A stretch of DNA of 64,000 nucleotides, taken from the NCBI GenBank assembly GCA_020632475.1, contig JACKFM010000003.1, positions 149,043 to 213,042 of the forward strand. Direction: 5' to 3'. This document shows, piece after piece, positions 34,834-43,741 of the stretch; position 1 is the stretch's first letter, and every line of letters starts with the position of its first letter. The notes under the pieces were generated by a model. It was given only the letters and a program-made list of their open reading frames with translations, searched no databases and was not told the origin of the DNA. The position numbers were made by a program, and so were the translations under genes. Source of the DNA: Candidatus Omnitrophota bacterium. GTDB lineage: Bacteria > Omnitrophota > Omnitrophia > Omnitrophales > Aquincolibacteriaceae.

Positions 34834-37269
34834 ATGCTTAAAAATCTTTCGCTGGCTCAACGAATTACGACAGTCTTTTGGATCATCATCTTTTTGGCCG
34901 TATTGGCCAATTTTGGGATCCTAAGGTTGTTTCTCGATGCCGCCAAACCACTCGAAAAAAGACTCCCCCAAGGTTTAGTTCAAATCGAAAAAACTTCTTA
35001 TCAGGATGAGCAAATCCGCAAGATTCAGTTTTACGACGAGGTTCTTACGGAGGCGATGTCCTCTTATGTCGCGACTTCCGAACGTAAGTGGAAATACCGG
35101 TATCAAGAGCTCCTGGATGAATGGAAGCCGGTGATCCAACAGGCGGTCAGCGACTCCGTGGGGGATATTAGAAAAACCTTTTTATCGCTGCAGCATACGC
35201 GGATGCTTTTGTCCGGACATGAGTTTCAGGCAATGGAATTTGCCGACTCAGGACAGGGCAAAAAAGCTAAGGATACGATGGAAGGCGTCGTTTATTGGCA
35301 GCTTAAACAGGGGATCAAACGTTCAGTCAAGGATTATGCGGATATCCGGGGGCAACAGGATGAAGAGGGAACTTTTACGATTTCGACCGCGCAGCTCAGA
35401 CAAATGGTCCGGGAAATGGATACTCACATTTCCAGAACACGCGTCCTGGCGCTTGTTTTACTTGTGTTTTTTGTCATAGCCTCTTTGGCCACTGTGCAGT
35501 GGCTTATACGTCCGGTTCACAATGCATTGAAGGAATTGGACAAAGGCAGTGAAATGATTATCGGAGGAGATTTCGGTCATCAAATTATAGTGAATGGCCG
35601 TGACGAAATTGCAAGGATCGCTGCGGTCATTAATGGAATGGCCCGTCGCCTTCGTGAGAAAGGAACGGTGGGCTCTAAGCGGCAGAGCGGGATTAAAGAA
35701 CCGAGGACGTCTGAACCCAAAATCAAAGAGCAGGATGTTCAGATGGACGCCTTAAAGCAGGAATTGAAGGCTGCCCATGAGACTTTGAAGGAACAGCTTG
35801 TAAAAGTGTCCGAGGAACTTCAGTGGTACCGTTCGACTGTTGAATTCTCATCCGAAGGACATCTCGTTATGGATGAATCGGGGGAGATCCGTATCGCGAG
35901 CGGAAAAATTCCTGAACTATTGGGTTTTTCGCCTGAAGAACTCATTGGCCGTCCTTTTGATCAAGTGATTAGAGCCGTTGATGAGAAAAATGAACCCATC
36001 CCTTATGTGAGGCGCCCCGTGACACTCGTACTCGCCACAGGAGTTCCCATTGAGGCGAGTGTACTGTATTTGGATAAAGAAGGAAAAGAGCATCAGTTGT
36101 ATTCGAAAATTTCTCCTATGATGAAGGAAGGGAAAGTCAGCGGTATTATTGAAGAAATAAGCCGGACAGATGTGAAAAAAACAGTTGAGCAGGAGGAGGA
36201 ATGGTTTATTTCAACCGTAACGCAACGGTTCAAATCGCCGCTGGCGTCGGTTTATGAAAGCGTTTCGCTCATTTATGATGGCGTTTTGGGCCCGATCGGA
36301 GATGAACAAAAGAAATTTCTTTCAGTGCTTCTTGCGGATATTAACCGATTGCAAAACGATGTGGAGGATTTTCTTGATTTCACAAAAATGAAATCTGGAA
36401 ATATTTTTCTGCATAAAGAATTCTTAAATCTGGAAGAATTGGTTAATCTGGCCTGCCGGGATGTCCGGGAACAGGAAAGCTCTAAAGAGATACGGATATT
36501 CGTTTCAGTGGATTATGAACTCCAGCCGCAGATATATGCCGACCGGCAAGAAGTATTAAATATCCTCACGGCATTAATAGACTGTGTTTTGCGAGCATCC
36601 TCCGGCGACACGGTTGAGGTGAAGGTTCAGGCTGATCATGATCAGGCCATTTGTACGGTTTTTGATCAGAGTGGAGACCTTTGCCAAGAAGACTTAACCC
36701 GACTACTTGAGTCTGTTCGTCCCGAAGACCGTGAACGAATTGAATATCCTCGAGGACCGGAGGGGGGCTCTCTGGCACGGGTCAAAGTTTCTGTTGAACG
36801 TCAAGGCGGAAAAATCAGGGCAGGCAGTTTTCCCGGAAAGGGAAAAGGTTTTGAGTTGATTTTACCCAGGTTGTCTGCCCGTGATGTTTTTTATGACCAC
36901 ATCTCAAGGGGGCTCCAAAAATCGATCGTAAAATCAAAGCCGCTGGCGGTTATACTGTTTCGGCTTAAGAAAAATCAAAAGAATGAGGAAATGCTTTCAA
37001 GTGAGCTGGTCAATGAAATGCTGGACCAGGTGAAGCAGCTATTGCGCAGTCCTTATGACGGGATGGTTCATGCAAATACCGATATCCTTTTTGTTTTGCC
37101 CTTGACGGACTTAAAGGCTGCCGGAGCCGTGGCTAAACGGGCGATAAAGGTTTTTAAGACTTTTCTGGATAAAGGGAAATACCCCTTTGAACTTGAACAT
37201 AAAATCGCGGTTTATCCTGAACAGGGGGGGCGGCCTGAGGATCTGCTTTTTTCGGTAGGGTATATCTAG
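34834..37269 (+). CDS. Membrane sensor pseudo-histidine kinase with HAMP, PAS and a degenerate C-terminal domain
   Basis: An 811-residue protein: TM1 (about residues 11-30), periplasmic sensor, TM2 (about 208-228), HAMP (about 230-280), coiled coil, PAS (about 335-450), HisKA-like helices and an ATPase-like region (about 455-690), then a degenerate GGDEF-like domain (about 700-811). The position of the phospho-accepting His is Gln (Q464 in TVTQRFKSPL); intact paralogues here have VSHELRTPM and VHELRSPL. N-box Asn residues are also replaced (NILTALIDCVLRAS) and no GGDEF signature remains. It cannot work as a canonical kinase and more likely binds or modulates partners. It opens the signalling island. 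Confidence 0.8.
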   Translation: MLKNLSLAQRITTVFWIIIFLAVLANFGILRLFLDAAKPLEKRLPQGLVQIEKTSYQDEQIRKIQFYDEVLTEAMSSYVATSERKWKYRYQELLDEWKPVIQQAVSDSVGDIRKTFLSLQHTRMLLSGHEFQAMEFADSGQGKKAKDTMEGVVYWQLKQGIKRSVKDYADIRGQQDEEGTFTISTAQLRQMVREMDTHISRTRVLALVLLVFFVIASLATVQWLIRPVHNALKELDKGSEMIIGGDFGHQIIVNGRDEIARIAAVINGMARRLREKGTVGSKRQSGIKEPRTSEPKIKEQDVQMDALKQELKAAHETLKEQLVKVSEELQWYRSTVEFSSEGHLVMDESGEIRIASGKIPELLGFSPEELIGRPFDQVIRAVDEKNEPIPYVRRPVTLVLATGVPIEASVLYLDKEGKEHQLYSKISPMMKEGKVSGIIEEISRTDVKKTVEQEEEWFISTVTQRFKSPLASVYESVSLIYDGVLGPIGDEQKKFLSVLLADINRLQNDVEDFLDFTKMKSGNIFLHKEFLNLEELVNLACRDVREQESSKEIRIFVSVDYELQPQIYADRQEVLNILTALIDCVLRASSGDTVEVKVQADHDQAICTVFDQSGDLCQEDLTRLLESVRPEDRERIEYPRGPEGGSLARVKVSVERQGGKIRAGSFPGKGKGFELILPRLSARDVFYDHISRGLQKSIVKSKPLAVILFRLKKNQKNEEMLSSELVNEMLDQVKQLLRSPYDGMVHANTDILFVLPLTDLKAAGAVAKRAIKVFKTFLDKGKYPFELEHKIAVYPEQGGRPEDLLFSVGYI

Positions 37270-37271
37270 AA

Positions 37272-37380
37272 TCTTGTTAAGCATGAAATGTCGGGTTTCT
37301 AGGCACAGGTGTCTGTAGCCATATTGAAACTCAAGTCCGGCATTTCAATATTGACGGAGCGCTATAGATTCTATAGCCCA
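37272..37380 (+). repeat. Three consecutive hairpins upstream of a receiver gene
   Basis: The gap holds GGCACAG/CTGTAGCC, the perfect ATATTGAAA (37321-37329)/TTTCAATAT (37343-37351), and the perfect GCTATAG (37361-37367)/CTATAGC (37371-37377). The first part resembles 43672-43728 (both contain GTTAAGCAT, ATG and a GGGTT..CTA stretch). The function is unknown; it may be a structured RNA element or transcript end. Confidence 0.45.
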
Positions 37381-37477
37381 AATGTCAACAGACCCTAATT
37401 TTTTCAGATCTGACAAAACAAAGATAATTAGGTAAACTTTATAGTAAGCAGAAAGAGACCAATGTCCGGAGATTGTT

Positions 37478-37897
37478 ATGGCTAATGAGAAGATTCTTTT
37501 TGCCGACGATGAAGACAATGTGGTGATTTTAATGCGTCGGCGTTTGGAAAAGTCGGGGTTTCAGGTGCTGACAGCCTCCAACGGAGTTGAAGCCTTTGAT
37601 ATCCTCAAAAAGGAAAATCCGCAACTGGTGATTCTTGACCAGATGATGCCTCAAATGAGCGGTTTGGAACTTTGCCGAAAAATGAAATCGGAGGAAAAAT
37701 TCAAAAATATCCCCGTCATTATTTATACGGCCTCGACAAAAAAGGGGCTTGAAGAGGAAGTGATTCATTCCGGCGCCACGGGTATTATTTATAAACCCAT
37801 GGTTGTCGAATTGGTGCAGTTAGCGAAAAAGATTTTAAAAGGAGAATCGATTGATTGGAATGAGTATCAACCTCCATGGACGGCTGAGGGGAATTGA
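37478..37897 (+). CDS. Single-domain response regulator (CheY-like)
   Basis: A 139-residue receiver with acidic pocket ADDED, phospho-acceptor Asp in LVILDQMMP, switch Thr in IIYTAS and Lys in IYKPM: a complete phosphorylation site. There is no output domain; the short tail ends in WNEYQPPW. It probably acts by protein contact, and its kinase is not known, although the adjacent sensor at 34834 lacks its His. The next receiver gene follows after 41 bases. Confidence 0.9.
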   Translation: MANEKILFADDEDNVVILMRRRLEKSGFQVLTASNGVEAFDILKKENPQLVILDQMMPQMSGLELCRKMKSEEKFKNIPVIIYTASTKKGLEEEVIHSGATGIIYKPMVVELVQLAKKILKGESIDWNEYQPPWTAEGN

Positions 37898-37938
37898 TCG
37901 GAACACAGGGGGATGTGATATAAAAAGGAAGGGGTTTT

Positions 37939-38307
37939 ATGGCTAAAATTCTCATTATTGAAGATCAAAAGGACATTATTAAACTGATTTCTGCCCGTCT
38001 TAAAGCCAATGGTTATACGGTCGTAGCCGCGCAAGACGGTCAAATGGGGTTTGATTTAATTGCCAAGGAAAAACCGGATTTAGTGATTACGGATATGGCT
38101 ATGCCGGGGCTGAATGGGAATCTTGTCGTGCGAAAAGTCCGCGAGATGGAAGAGATTAAAAATATCCCCATCATTATGCTAAGTGCGTTTGTTCATGACA
38201 AAACAGGTGAGGGGGTGGAAGTTCCTGCGGATTTTTATATCAAAAAACCTTTTGAGGCACCCTTTTTATTGGAAAAGATTAAAGAGCTTCTCGAAAAAAA
38301 AGAATAG
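37939..38307 (+). CDS. Single-domain response regulator
   Basis: A 122-residue receiver: acidic pair in IIEDQKD, acceptor Asp in LVITDMAMPG, switch Ser in IIMLSAF, Lys in YIKKPF. It resembles the PilH/DivK-like CheY group and is similar to the receiver at 51423 (both have RLKANG and DGQMG), so the two are probably paralogues flanking the island. It has a good ribosome site (AAGGAAGGGG) and no output domain. Confidence 0.9.
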   Translation: MAKILIIEDQKDIIKLISARLKANGYTVVAAQDGQMGFDLIAKEKPDLVITDMAMPGLNGNLVVRKVREMEEIKNIPIIMLSAFVHDKTGEGVEVPADFYIKKPFEAPFLLEKIKELLEKKE

Positions 38308-38322
38308 GAGTGATATTGGCGA

Positions 38323-38613
38323 ATGGCGACACATTTTGAGAAAGATGCTTCGATTCCAGTGAAAGCAAAAGTTTTTTTAAAGCCGGCCATTAACCGTTTT
38401 TTTCGTCAAAAATATACGCGGTGGACAAAACAGGACGTGATGAAAATTATGGATGTGACGGAGCTTGAGGCAATACTGATGGGGATTTTAAAAGAATGGG
38501 AGTCTCAAGGCTGGATTAAACTGATGAATCAGGGCAATTGTCTGTTTCAGGTTTTGATGCTACTGCCTGAAGAAAAACATGATGATGAAAATAACGGGAG
38601 CTTTGACGGATGA
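38323..38613 (+). CDS. Small hypothetical protein, possible winged helix
   Basis: A 96-residue protein that I do not recognise. The middle (about residues 30-80) looks like helix-helix-helix followed by a short hairpin, as in a winged-helix fold: WTKQDVMKIMDVTELEAI then WIKLMNQG. It is clamped between two receiver genes and overlaps the next start by four bases (ATGA), so it is co-translated with the receiver at 38610. It could be an adaptor or a small DNA-binding partner; neither is shown. Confidence 0.55.
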   Translation: MATHFEKDASIPVKAKVFLKPAINRFFRQKYTRWTKQDVMKIMDVTELEAILMGILKEWESQGWIKLMNQGNCLFQVLMLLPEEKHDDENNGSFDG

Positions 38614-39080
38614 AGATTTTGATTGTTGATGATGACGAAGCGGATATCGAATTAATGAAAGAGCTGTTGGCTGAGGCCAAATTTTCTGACAAAATTATTG
38701 AAGAAGCCAGTACTTCGAAAGATGCTCTGGCAAAGCTTGCTCAAGGGAGTATCCAGGTCATCCTTTTGGATTTGGGGCTTCCGGACAGCAGCGGACTTGA
38801 AACATTAAAAAAAATACGCGATGAATATCCTCAAATTCCGGTCATTATTGTTTCAACCCTCGAAGATGAGCGTTTGGCGAATGAAGCCGTTCGTATGGGG
38901 GCTCATGAGTATCTGATTAAGGGGCAAATTGACGCGACTTTTTTACTGGGAGTGTTGACGGCAGCGAATGTTCAGCGTAAAGTCCTTAAAGAGATTAAAA
39001 GCGGAAAAGAAGAAATTGAAAAAATACGCCTTGAGATTAGAGAACGTAAAATTAATATAGATCAAAATGATATTTTTTAG
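38610..39080 (+). CDS. Response regulator with C-terminal helical tail
   Basis: A 156-residue protein: a receiver with acidic pocket VDDDEAD, acceptor Asp in ILLDLGLPDSSGL, switch Ser in IIVSTL and Lys in YLIKGQID. The tail (about 125-156) is a charged helix without a known output. The pocket wording (LPD..GL, AHEYLIKGQID) groups it with the receivers fused to kinases and GGDEF domains further along the island, suggesting shared ancestry. It is translationally coupled to the small gene upstream. Confidence 0.88.
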   Translation: MKILIVDDDEADIELMKELLAEAKFSDKIIEEASTSKDALAKLAQGSIQVILLDLGLPDSSGLETLKKIRDEYPQIPVIIVSTLEDERLANEAVRMGAHEYLIKGQIDATFLLGVLTAANVQRKVLKEIKSGKEEIEKIRLEIRERKINIDQNDIF

Positions 39081-39115
39081 CATCAAGCCGCTTTTAAGCT
39101 AATCCCCCGGTAGTC

Positions 39116-39192
39116 TGGTGCCGCACAACAATTAATTTTATGGGTTCGCGGTACTGTACCGTTACCAATAAATTAAATATTAGACGGTATCC
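39116..39192 (-). repeat. Palindromic element, copy 3
   Basis: Read on the minus strand: TACCGT..., then AACGGTAC, GTACCGCGAACCC and GTGCGGCACCA at the end. It aligns along its length with the element at 46066-46144 and, in the GTACCGCGAACCC half, with copies at 15238 and in rnpB. Imperfect terminal inverted repeats (GGATACCG / CGGCACCA) are visible. It occupies the gap before the CHASE protein gene. Confidence 0.6.
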
Positions 39193-39213
39193 GTAGTTGC
39201 CTTTCAGCATTTT

Positions 39214-40710
39214 TTGTGTAAGTCGATATTATATAAGAACAGCTGTTTTTCAATTCTGTTTGTGATGCGGATGGATATGGAAAATCTTAAAACATATCCA
39301 GAGGTCAGAAAAAGGCAAAGAGGGATCATGGAAATGAGCCGTGAGCATCCAGGTAAGCCGGGAAATCCCAACGATCAAAAAAACTTCCTCGTATGGTTCC
39401 ACAGTGGCTATGCCATCATCGCTATCCTTATTTGTTCTTTGAGTTTAAGCGTTGCTGCTTACAGGATTGCCGATCAATATGCGCTTAAAAGAGCGTATGA
39501 TCAATTTGAATATCGTGTAGAAAAAATTGTCCAGGATATCAATGATCGCATGAGCCTTTACGAACAGGTCTTGCGAGGCGGTGTCGGTCTTTTAAACTCT
39601 CAGGCCGGTGTTGTTTCCCGTAGCGATTGGCATCAATATGTCTCCACGCTTGATATCAATCGCCATTGGCCGGGTATTCAGGGTATTGGTTACAGCTTAT
39701 TGATTAAATCTCAGGATAAAGATGCCCATATTGCGGCTATTCGAAAAGAGGGTTTCCCTAAATATACAATTAAGCCCGAAGGAGTTCGAGATACCTATAC
39801 GGCCATTATTTATTTAGAACCTTTTGACTGGCGTAATCAGCGTGCGTTTGGTTATGACATGTGGTCTAATCCGCAACGCCGTGAAGCTATGCAAAGGGCG
39901 ATGGACTCCGGAGAAGCTGCTGTTTCTGGAATGATTACGCTTTTACAGGAAACCAATGAGGATGTCCAAAAGGGATTTCTGATGTACGTTCCGGTATATA
40001 AGAACGATGTCGGACTTGAAACGGTTCTTGATCGCCGCAATGCCTTTATCGGATGGGTTTACAGTCCATTCCGAGCTGGGGATTTAATGCGAGGAATTAC
40101 CGGCCAACGAGACCCCAATATTGAATTCGAAATATTTGATGGCGACCTTATGAGTCAGAAATGGCTGCTCTTCAGTAGTACCGGCAAATTTCACTATCCG
40201 ACCGAAAATCCAAAGAATTCATTTTCAAAATCAATCTCATTAACCGTTCAAGGGCATGTGTGGACTGTTTACTTTTCGACTCCGGAGGGGGGGGCGCGTC
40301 TTGACGGCAACCAGCAGCAAATGATTATTGTCGGTGCAGTCATTGTCCATGCGATGCTTTTTTATGTGATGTGGTCTATTTCTTCATTACGCAAAAAGGC
40401 CTTTGAAATTGCCCGGGATATGACGGGTAATTATGATGCCCGCACGGAAGAACTTGAACGAGTTAAGAACAGCCTTGAGGAAAAAGTTAAACGGCGGACG
40501 GTAGAACTTGAAAAAATTAAGTCGGATTTGGAACAACGAGTTCATGACAGGACACAGGAGCTGGAAGAACGCATGGAAGAACTTGAAATTATGAATGATA
40601 CCATGATCGGTCGTGAATTGAAGCTGCAGGCGCTTCGGGATGAAAACGCACAGTTAAAACGCAGACTGTCCAACCGTTCAGGACAGAATTATCCGCCTGG
40701 AAATATTTAA
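39214..40710 (+). CDS. CHASE-domain membrane protein without kinase domain
   Basis: A protein of up to 498 residues: TM1 (about residues 65-88), a periplasmic CHASE sensor (about 105-330, with GGVGLLNSQ and WPGIQGIGYS), TM2 (about 370-390), then a long cytoplasmic coiled coil (about 400-485) built of Glu/Lys/Leu heptads. It stops there: no HisKA, ATPase or GGDEF follows. The next gene carries MASE1-CHASE plus kinase, so this protein may deliver its signal by coiled-coil contact. The start is uncertain: Met 22 (39277) or Met 39 (39328, after AAGAGGG) are also possible. Confidence 0.75.
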   Translation: MCKSILYKNSCFSILFVMRMDMENLKTYPEVRKRQRGIMEMSREHPGKPGNPNDQKNFLVWFHSGYAIIAILICSLSLSVAAYRIADQYALKRAYDQFEYRVEKIVQDINDRMSLYEQVLRGGVGLLNSQAGVVSRSDWHQYVSTLDINRHWPGIQGIGYSLLIKSQDKDAHIAAIRKEGFPKYTIKPEGVRDTYTAIIYLEPFDWRNQRAFGYDMWSNPQRREAMQRAMDSGEAAVSGMITLLQETNEDVQKGFLMYVPVYKNDVGLETVLDRRNAFIGWVYSPFRAGDLMRGITGQRDPNIEFEIFDGDLMSQKWLLFSSTGKFHYPTENPKNSFSKSISLTVQGHVWTVYFSTPEGGARLDGNQQQMIIVGAVIVHAMLFYVMWSISSLRKKAFEIARDMTGNYDARTEELERVKNSLEEKVKRRTVELEKIKSDLEQRVHDRTQELEERMEELEIMNDTMIGRELKLQALRDENAQLKRRLSNRSGQNYPPGNI

Positions 40711-40716
40711 AATCGT

Positions 40717-43155
40717 ATGAAAAATTTTTTCTATAAAAATATAACGGTTTGTGCAGTTTATTATATTTTAGGAAAGTTAGCTTTGCTGATAGCCATCCCT
40801 CCGGGATATGCAACGGCCATTTGGCCGGCTGCAGGCGCGGCTTTGGCTATGATGATTCAGTGGGGCAATGGAATATGGCCCGGTATATGGTTGGGGTCTT
40901 TTTTGATGAATGTCTCTACTGGTTTGGGAGCCCACAGTGAGACTTCGTGGCTGATTACATTAGTTGTGCCAGCCATGATCGGAAGCGGAGCCGTGCTAGA
41001 GGCCCTCATCGGAAAGACTTTGTTGCGCCGGTTTTTAAAGCATCCTTATGATTTGATTTCCTGGCAGGATATTCTTAGGTTTGTTTTCTGGGGAAGTGTG
41101 GTTGCCTGTGTGATCAATCCTACGATCGGATGTTATGTCCTGCAAACAAACAGTTTTATTCCCCCAAACCGGTTTGTCGATCATTGGTTTGTTTGGTGGC
41201 TTGGTGATGCGGTCGGCGTGATGATCTTTACTCCACTCGTTCTGGCTTTTATCGGAACACCGCGTAAAGTCTGGCGGTCAAGACGGCTTGCATTGGGGAT
41301 TTCACTTTCCCTGGCCTGTATTTCGCTGACGGTTATTTTTCTTTTCATTCATCAGGCGGAACTTAAAAGAATACGGACACAAGCCGTTCATCAAAAAGAT
41401 GAAGTATCACATGCCTTTAAACAAAGCATCCGCAGCTATGAAGATATTTTATATTCCATTAAATCGTTTTATGACAGTTCGCAATATGTGGATCGGAATG
41501 AATTCAGGACCTACGTTCATTTTATTTTTCAACGCTATCGCGGTGTTTATGCTTTGGAATGGGTGCCTGAAATTAAAAAAGCCGATGTGGAGACGTTGAT
41601 TAAAAAGGCCCATGACGATGGACTTGAGCATTTTGCTTTAAAGAGTATTAACACTAGTGCTGGACTTGATGCGCGCGGCCAAGAAGCTGTTTATTACCCG
41701 GTTTTTTATGCAGAACCATTGGAGCAAAATAAAGCCGTGTTGGGGTTGGATAATGGTTCCAATCAGCAGCGCTTAAAAGCCTATTTGACATCAAAACAGA
41801 CATCCTTGCCGGTTGTGACAGAACCTTTACAGCTGGTACAAATAGGGAAACGTTCTGATGCATTTCTGATGTACTTGGCTGTCTATAAAGACAAATTTTT
41901 GGGGTGTATCGCCGGAGTCTTCCGGATGGAAGATATTATTGCCGAAGTGAAACAAACTATTGCATTAACCGATAAGAAGGATACGCTTGAGTGGCTTCGT
42001 TTGGAGATCAATGACATCACCGATGGCGATGTCCAGACAATCTTTTCCGATCCATTCTTTGATAAAATTCCAGTGAGTTATGAGCTACAGGAAACAATCC
42101 TTGTGGGTGCAAGACAGTGGCAACTGCGGTATCTTTTTTCAAAAGACTATATTACCAAACAATATCAGGCTCACGGGTTATATATGGTCATGGGAGGGTT
42201 GCTTTCGATCAGCGTTTTGGTTATTTTAATTTTAACGCTTACCGGCCAGTCGATTAGCATTAAGAATCAGGTGATTGAAAAGACAATAGAGCTTTCATCA
42301 ACCAACAATCGCCTGGAAATCGAAATCTTAAACCGGGAGAAGCTCGTTGACGAGTTGACGCTGCAGACACACCGTTATAAAAAACAACGCACAGCAACAA
42401 TTTCCGTCTTAAAGGATTTGGAAGAGGAACGTAAAAAAATGATTGAACAGGAAAGGCTGTTGAGAGAATCTAATCTGGAATTGGAGCAATTTGCTTACGT
42501 GGCTTCACACGATTTACAAGAACCGTTACGCAAAGTCATCAGCTATGCGCAGCTTTTTGAAAAAAAGATGCAAGGAAAGCTTGATGAGATGACCTCTCGT
42601 TATCTTTTTTATATGGTCGATGGAGCAACGCGAATGCAGGGGCTTATCCGTGATCTGTTGAGTTATTCCAGAGTCAGTCGAGGAGAACTAGAGACGGAAT
42701 CAACCGATATGAATGAAGTTGTTCAAATCATTTTACATGATTTTGAAATGCGTATCCAAAAGACGGGTGCGCAGATCCATTATGGAATTCTGCCGAAGAT
42801 TAATGCCAATAAAAGGCAAATGGGTCAGGTTTTTCAGAATTTAATTGGGAATGCGCTTAAATACCACGATGAACGCACTCCTGAAATCAATATCAGCTTT
42901 GAAGAACATCCTCGGGAATGGCTGTTTTGTATTAAAGATAACGGTATCGGAATTGATGCGCAATACTCGGAAAGAGTTTTTGTCATTTTTCAGAGATTGC
43001 ATACTCGTCAGCAATATTCCGGCACCGGCATCGGCCTGGCGATTTGCAAGAAGATTGTTGAAAGACACGATGGCCGAATATGGCTTGAATCTGAGCTGGG
43101 AAAGGGGAGTGCTTTCTTTTTTACCATAGCGAAAGCGCTTCATGAAGAGCTATAA
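40717..43155 (+). CDS. MASE1-CHASE sensor histidine kinase
   Basis: An 812-residue protein. MASE1-type multi-spanning membrane domain (about residues 5-205, with PPGYATAIWPAAG), CHASE sensor (about 225-430), another TM (about 485-508), coiled coil, HisKA with phospho-acceptor in YVASHDLQEPLRK (about residue 600), and an HATPase with NLIGNALKYH, DNGIGID and GTGIGLAI. All catalytic boxes are present. The SHDLQEPLRK form of the H-box is the one common in phytochrome-like kinases, and an Rcp1-type receiver gene follows 44 bases later, a likely cognate partner. No receiver is fused. It starts six bases after the CHASE gene stop. Confidence 0.9.
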   Translation: MKNFFYKNITVCAVYYILGKLALLIAIPPGYATAIWPAAGAALAMMIQWGNGIWPGIWLGSFLMNVSTGLGAHSETSWLITLVVPAMIGSGAVLEALIGKTLLRRFLKHPYDLISWQDILRFVFWGSVVACVINPTIGCYVLQTNSFIPPNRFVDHWFVWWLGDAVGVMIFTPLVLAFIGTPRKVWRSRRLALGISLSLACISLTVIFLFIHQAELKRIRTQAVHQKDEVSHAFKQSIRSYEDILYSIKSFYDSSQYVDRNEFRTYVHFIFQRYRGVYALEWVPEIKKADVETLIKKAHDDGLEHFALKSINTSAGLDARGQEAVYYPVFYAEPLEQNKAVLGLDNGSNQQRLKAYLTSKQTSLPVVTEPLQLVQIGKRSDAFLMYLAVYKDKFLGCIAGVFRMEDIIAEVKQTIALTDKKDTLEWLRLEINDITDGDVQTIFSDPFFDKIPVSYELQETILVGARQWQLRYLFSKDYITKQYQAHGLYMVMGGLLSISVLVILILTLTGQSISIKNQVIEKTIELSSTNNRLEIEILNREKLVDELTLQTHRYKKQRTATISVLKDLEEERKKMIEQERLLRESNLELEQFAYVASHDLQEPLRKVISYAQLFEKKMQGKLDEMTSRYLFYMVDGATRMQGLIRDLLSYSRVSRGELETESTDMNEVVQIILHDFEMRIQKTGAQIHYGILPKINANKRQMGQVFQNLIGNALKYHDERTPEINISFEEHPREWLFCIKDNGIGIDAQYSERVFVIFQRLHTRQQYSGTGIGLAICKKIVERHDGRIWLESELGKGSAFFFTIAKALHEEL

Positions 43156-43199
43156 TTAAACTTTAACCTCAATGAATTTTACATTGATTAGGAGTTTTT

Positions 43200-43613
43200 A
43201 TGAGCCCGGAAAGGATAAGAATTTTATTAGTTGATGATGACCCTGCAGATGTGGAATTGACTCGAGAAGCTTTGCGGGATGCAAAGGTTCTGATCCGTAT
43301 GGATGTCGCCAGTGATGGGGAAGAAGCTCTGCAATATCTTGCCGGCAATAAGCCCTCTTTGATTTTGTTGGATTTAAACCTGCCCAAAAAAGATGGCCGG
43401 GAAGTCCTTGCGGAAATTAAAAAGAATCCGGAGCTGATGAGGATTCCGGTCATTGTCTTGACAACTTCTGATCAGGATGTCGATGTTTGTAAGTCTTATG
43501 GTCTAGGGGCAAATGCTTATGTAACCAAACCGGTAGGATTTGAAGATTTTCGAAGTGTGGTTAGGCATATTGAGGATTTTTGGTTTACAATCGTTAAACT
43601 TCCTTCCCGCTAA
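43200..43613 (+). CDS. Rcp1-type single-domain response regulator
   Basis: A 137-residue receiver: acidic pocket VDDDPAD, acceptor Asp in LILLDLNLPKKDG, switch Thr in IVLTTSDQ and Lys in YVTKPV. The NLPKKDGREVL and TTSDQDVDVCKSYGLGANAY wording is typical of the receivers paired with phytochrome-like kinases (Rcp1 group). The kinases on either side (40717, 43742) both carry the matching SHDLQEPLRK box, so a three-gene relay is plausible. AGGAG precedes ATG 43200. Confidence 0.92.
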   Translation: MSPERIRILLVDDDPADVELTREALRDAKVLIRMDVASDGEEALQYLAGNKPSLILLDLNLPKKDGREVLAEIKKNPELMRIPVIVLTTSDQDVDVCKSYGLGANAYVTKPVGFEDFRSVVRHIEDFWFTIVKLPSR

Positions 43614-43741
43614 ATTCAAGTTGAGACTGTAAAAAATCCGGTTGAGAATTGTCTTTTTGACGGATACGGATTTAGTTAAGCATCTTATGCTGGGTTCTAC
43701 GGACATTTGGAATACAGTCGCGACATAGCCTAAGGATATCA
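43614..43741 (+). other. Structured gap between receiver and PAS kinase genes
   Basis: Contains AAATCCG/CGGATTT (about 43635-43674), AGCATCTTATGCT (about 43679-43691) and a GGGTTCTACGGACA stretch. The second half weakly resembles 37272-37330. No ORF is present. Confidence 0.35.
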
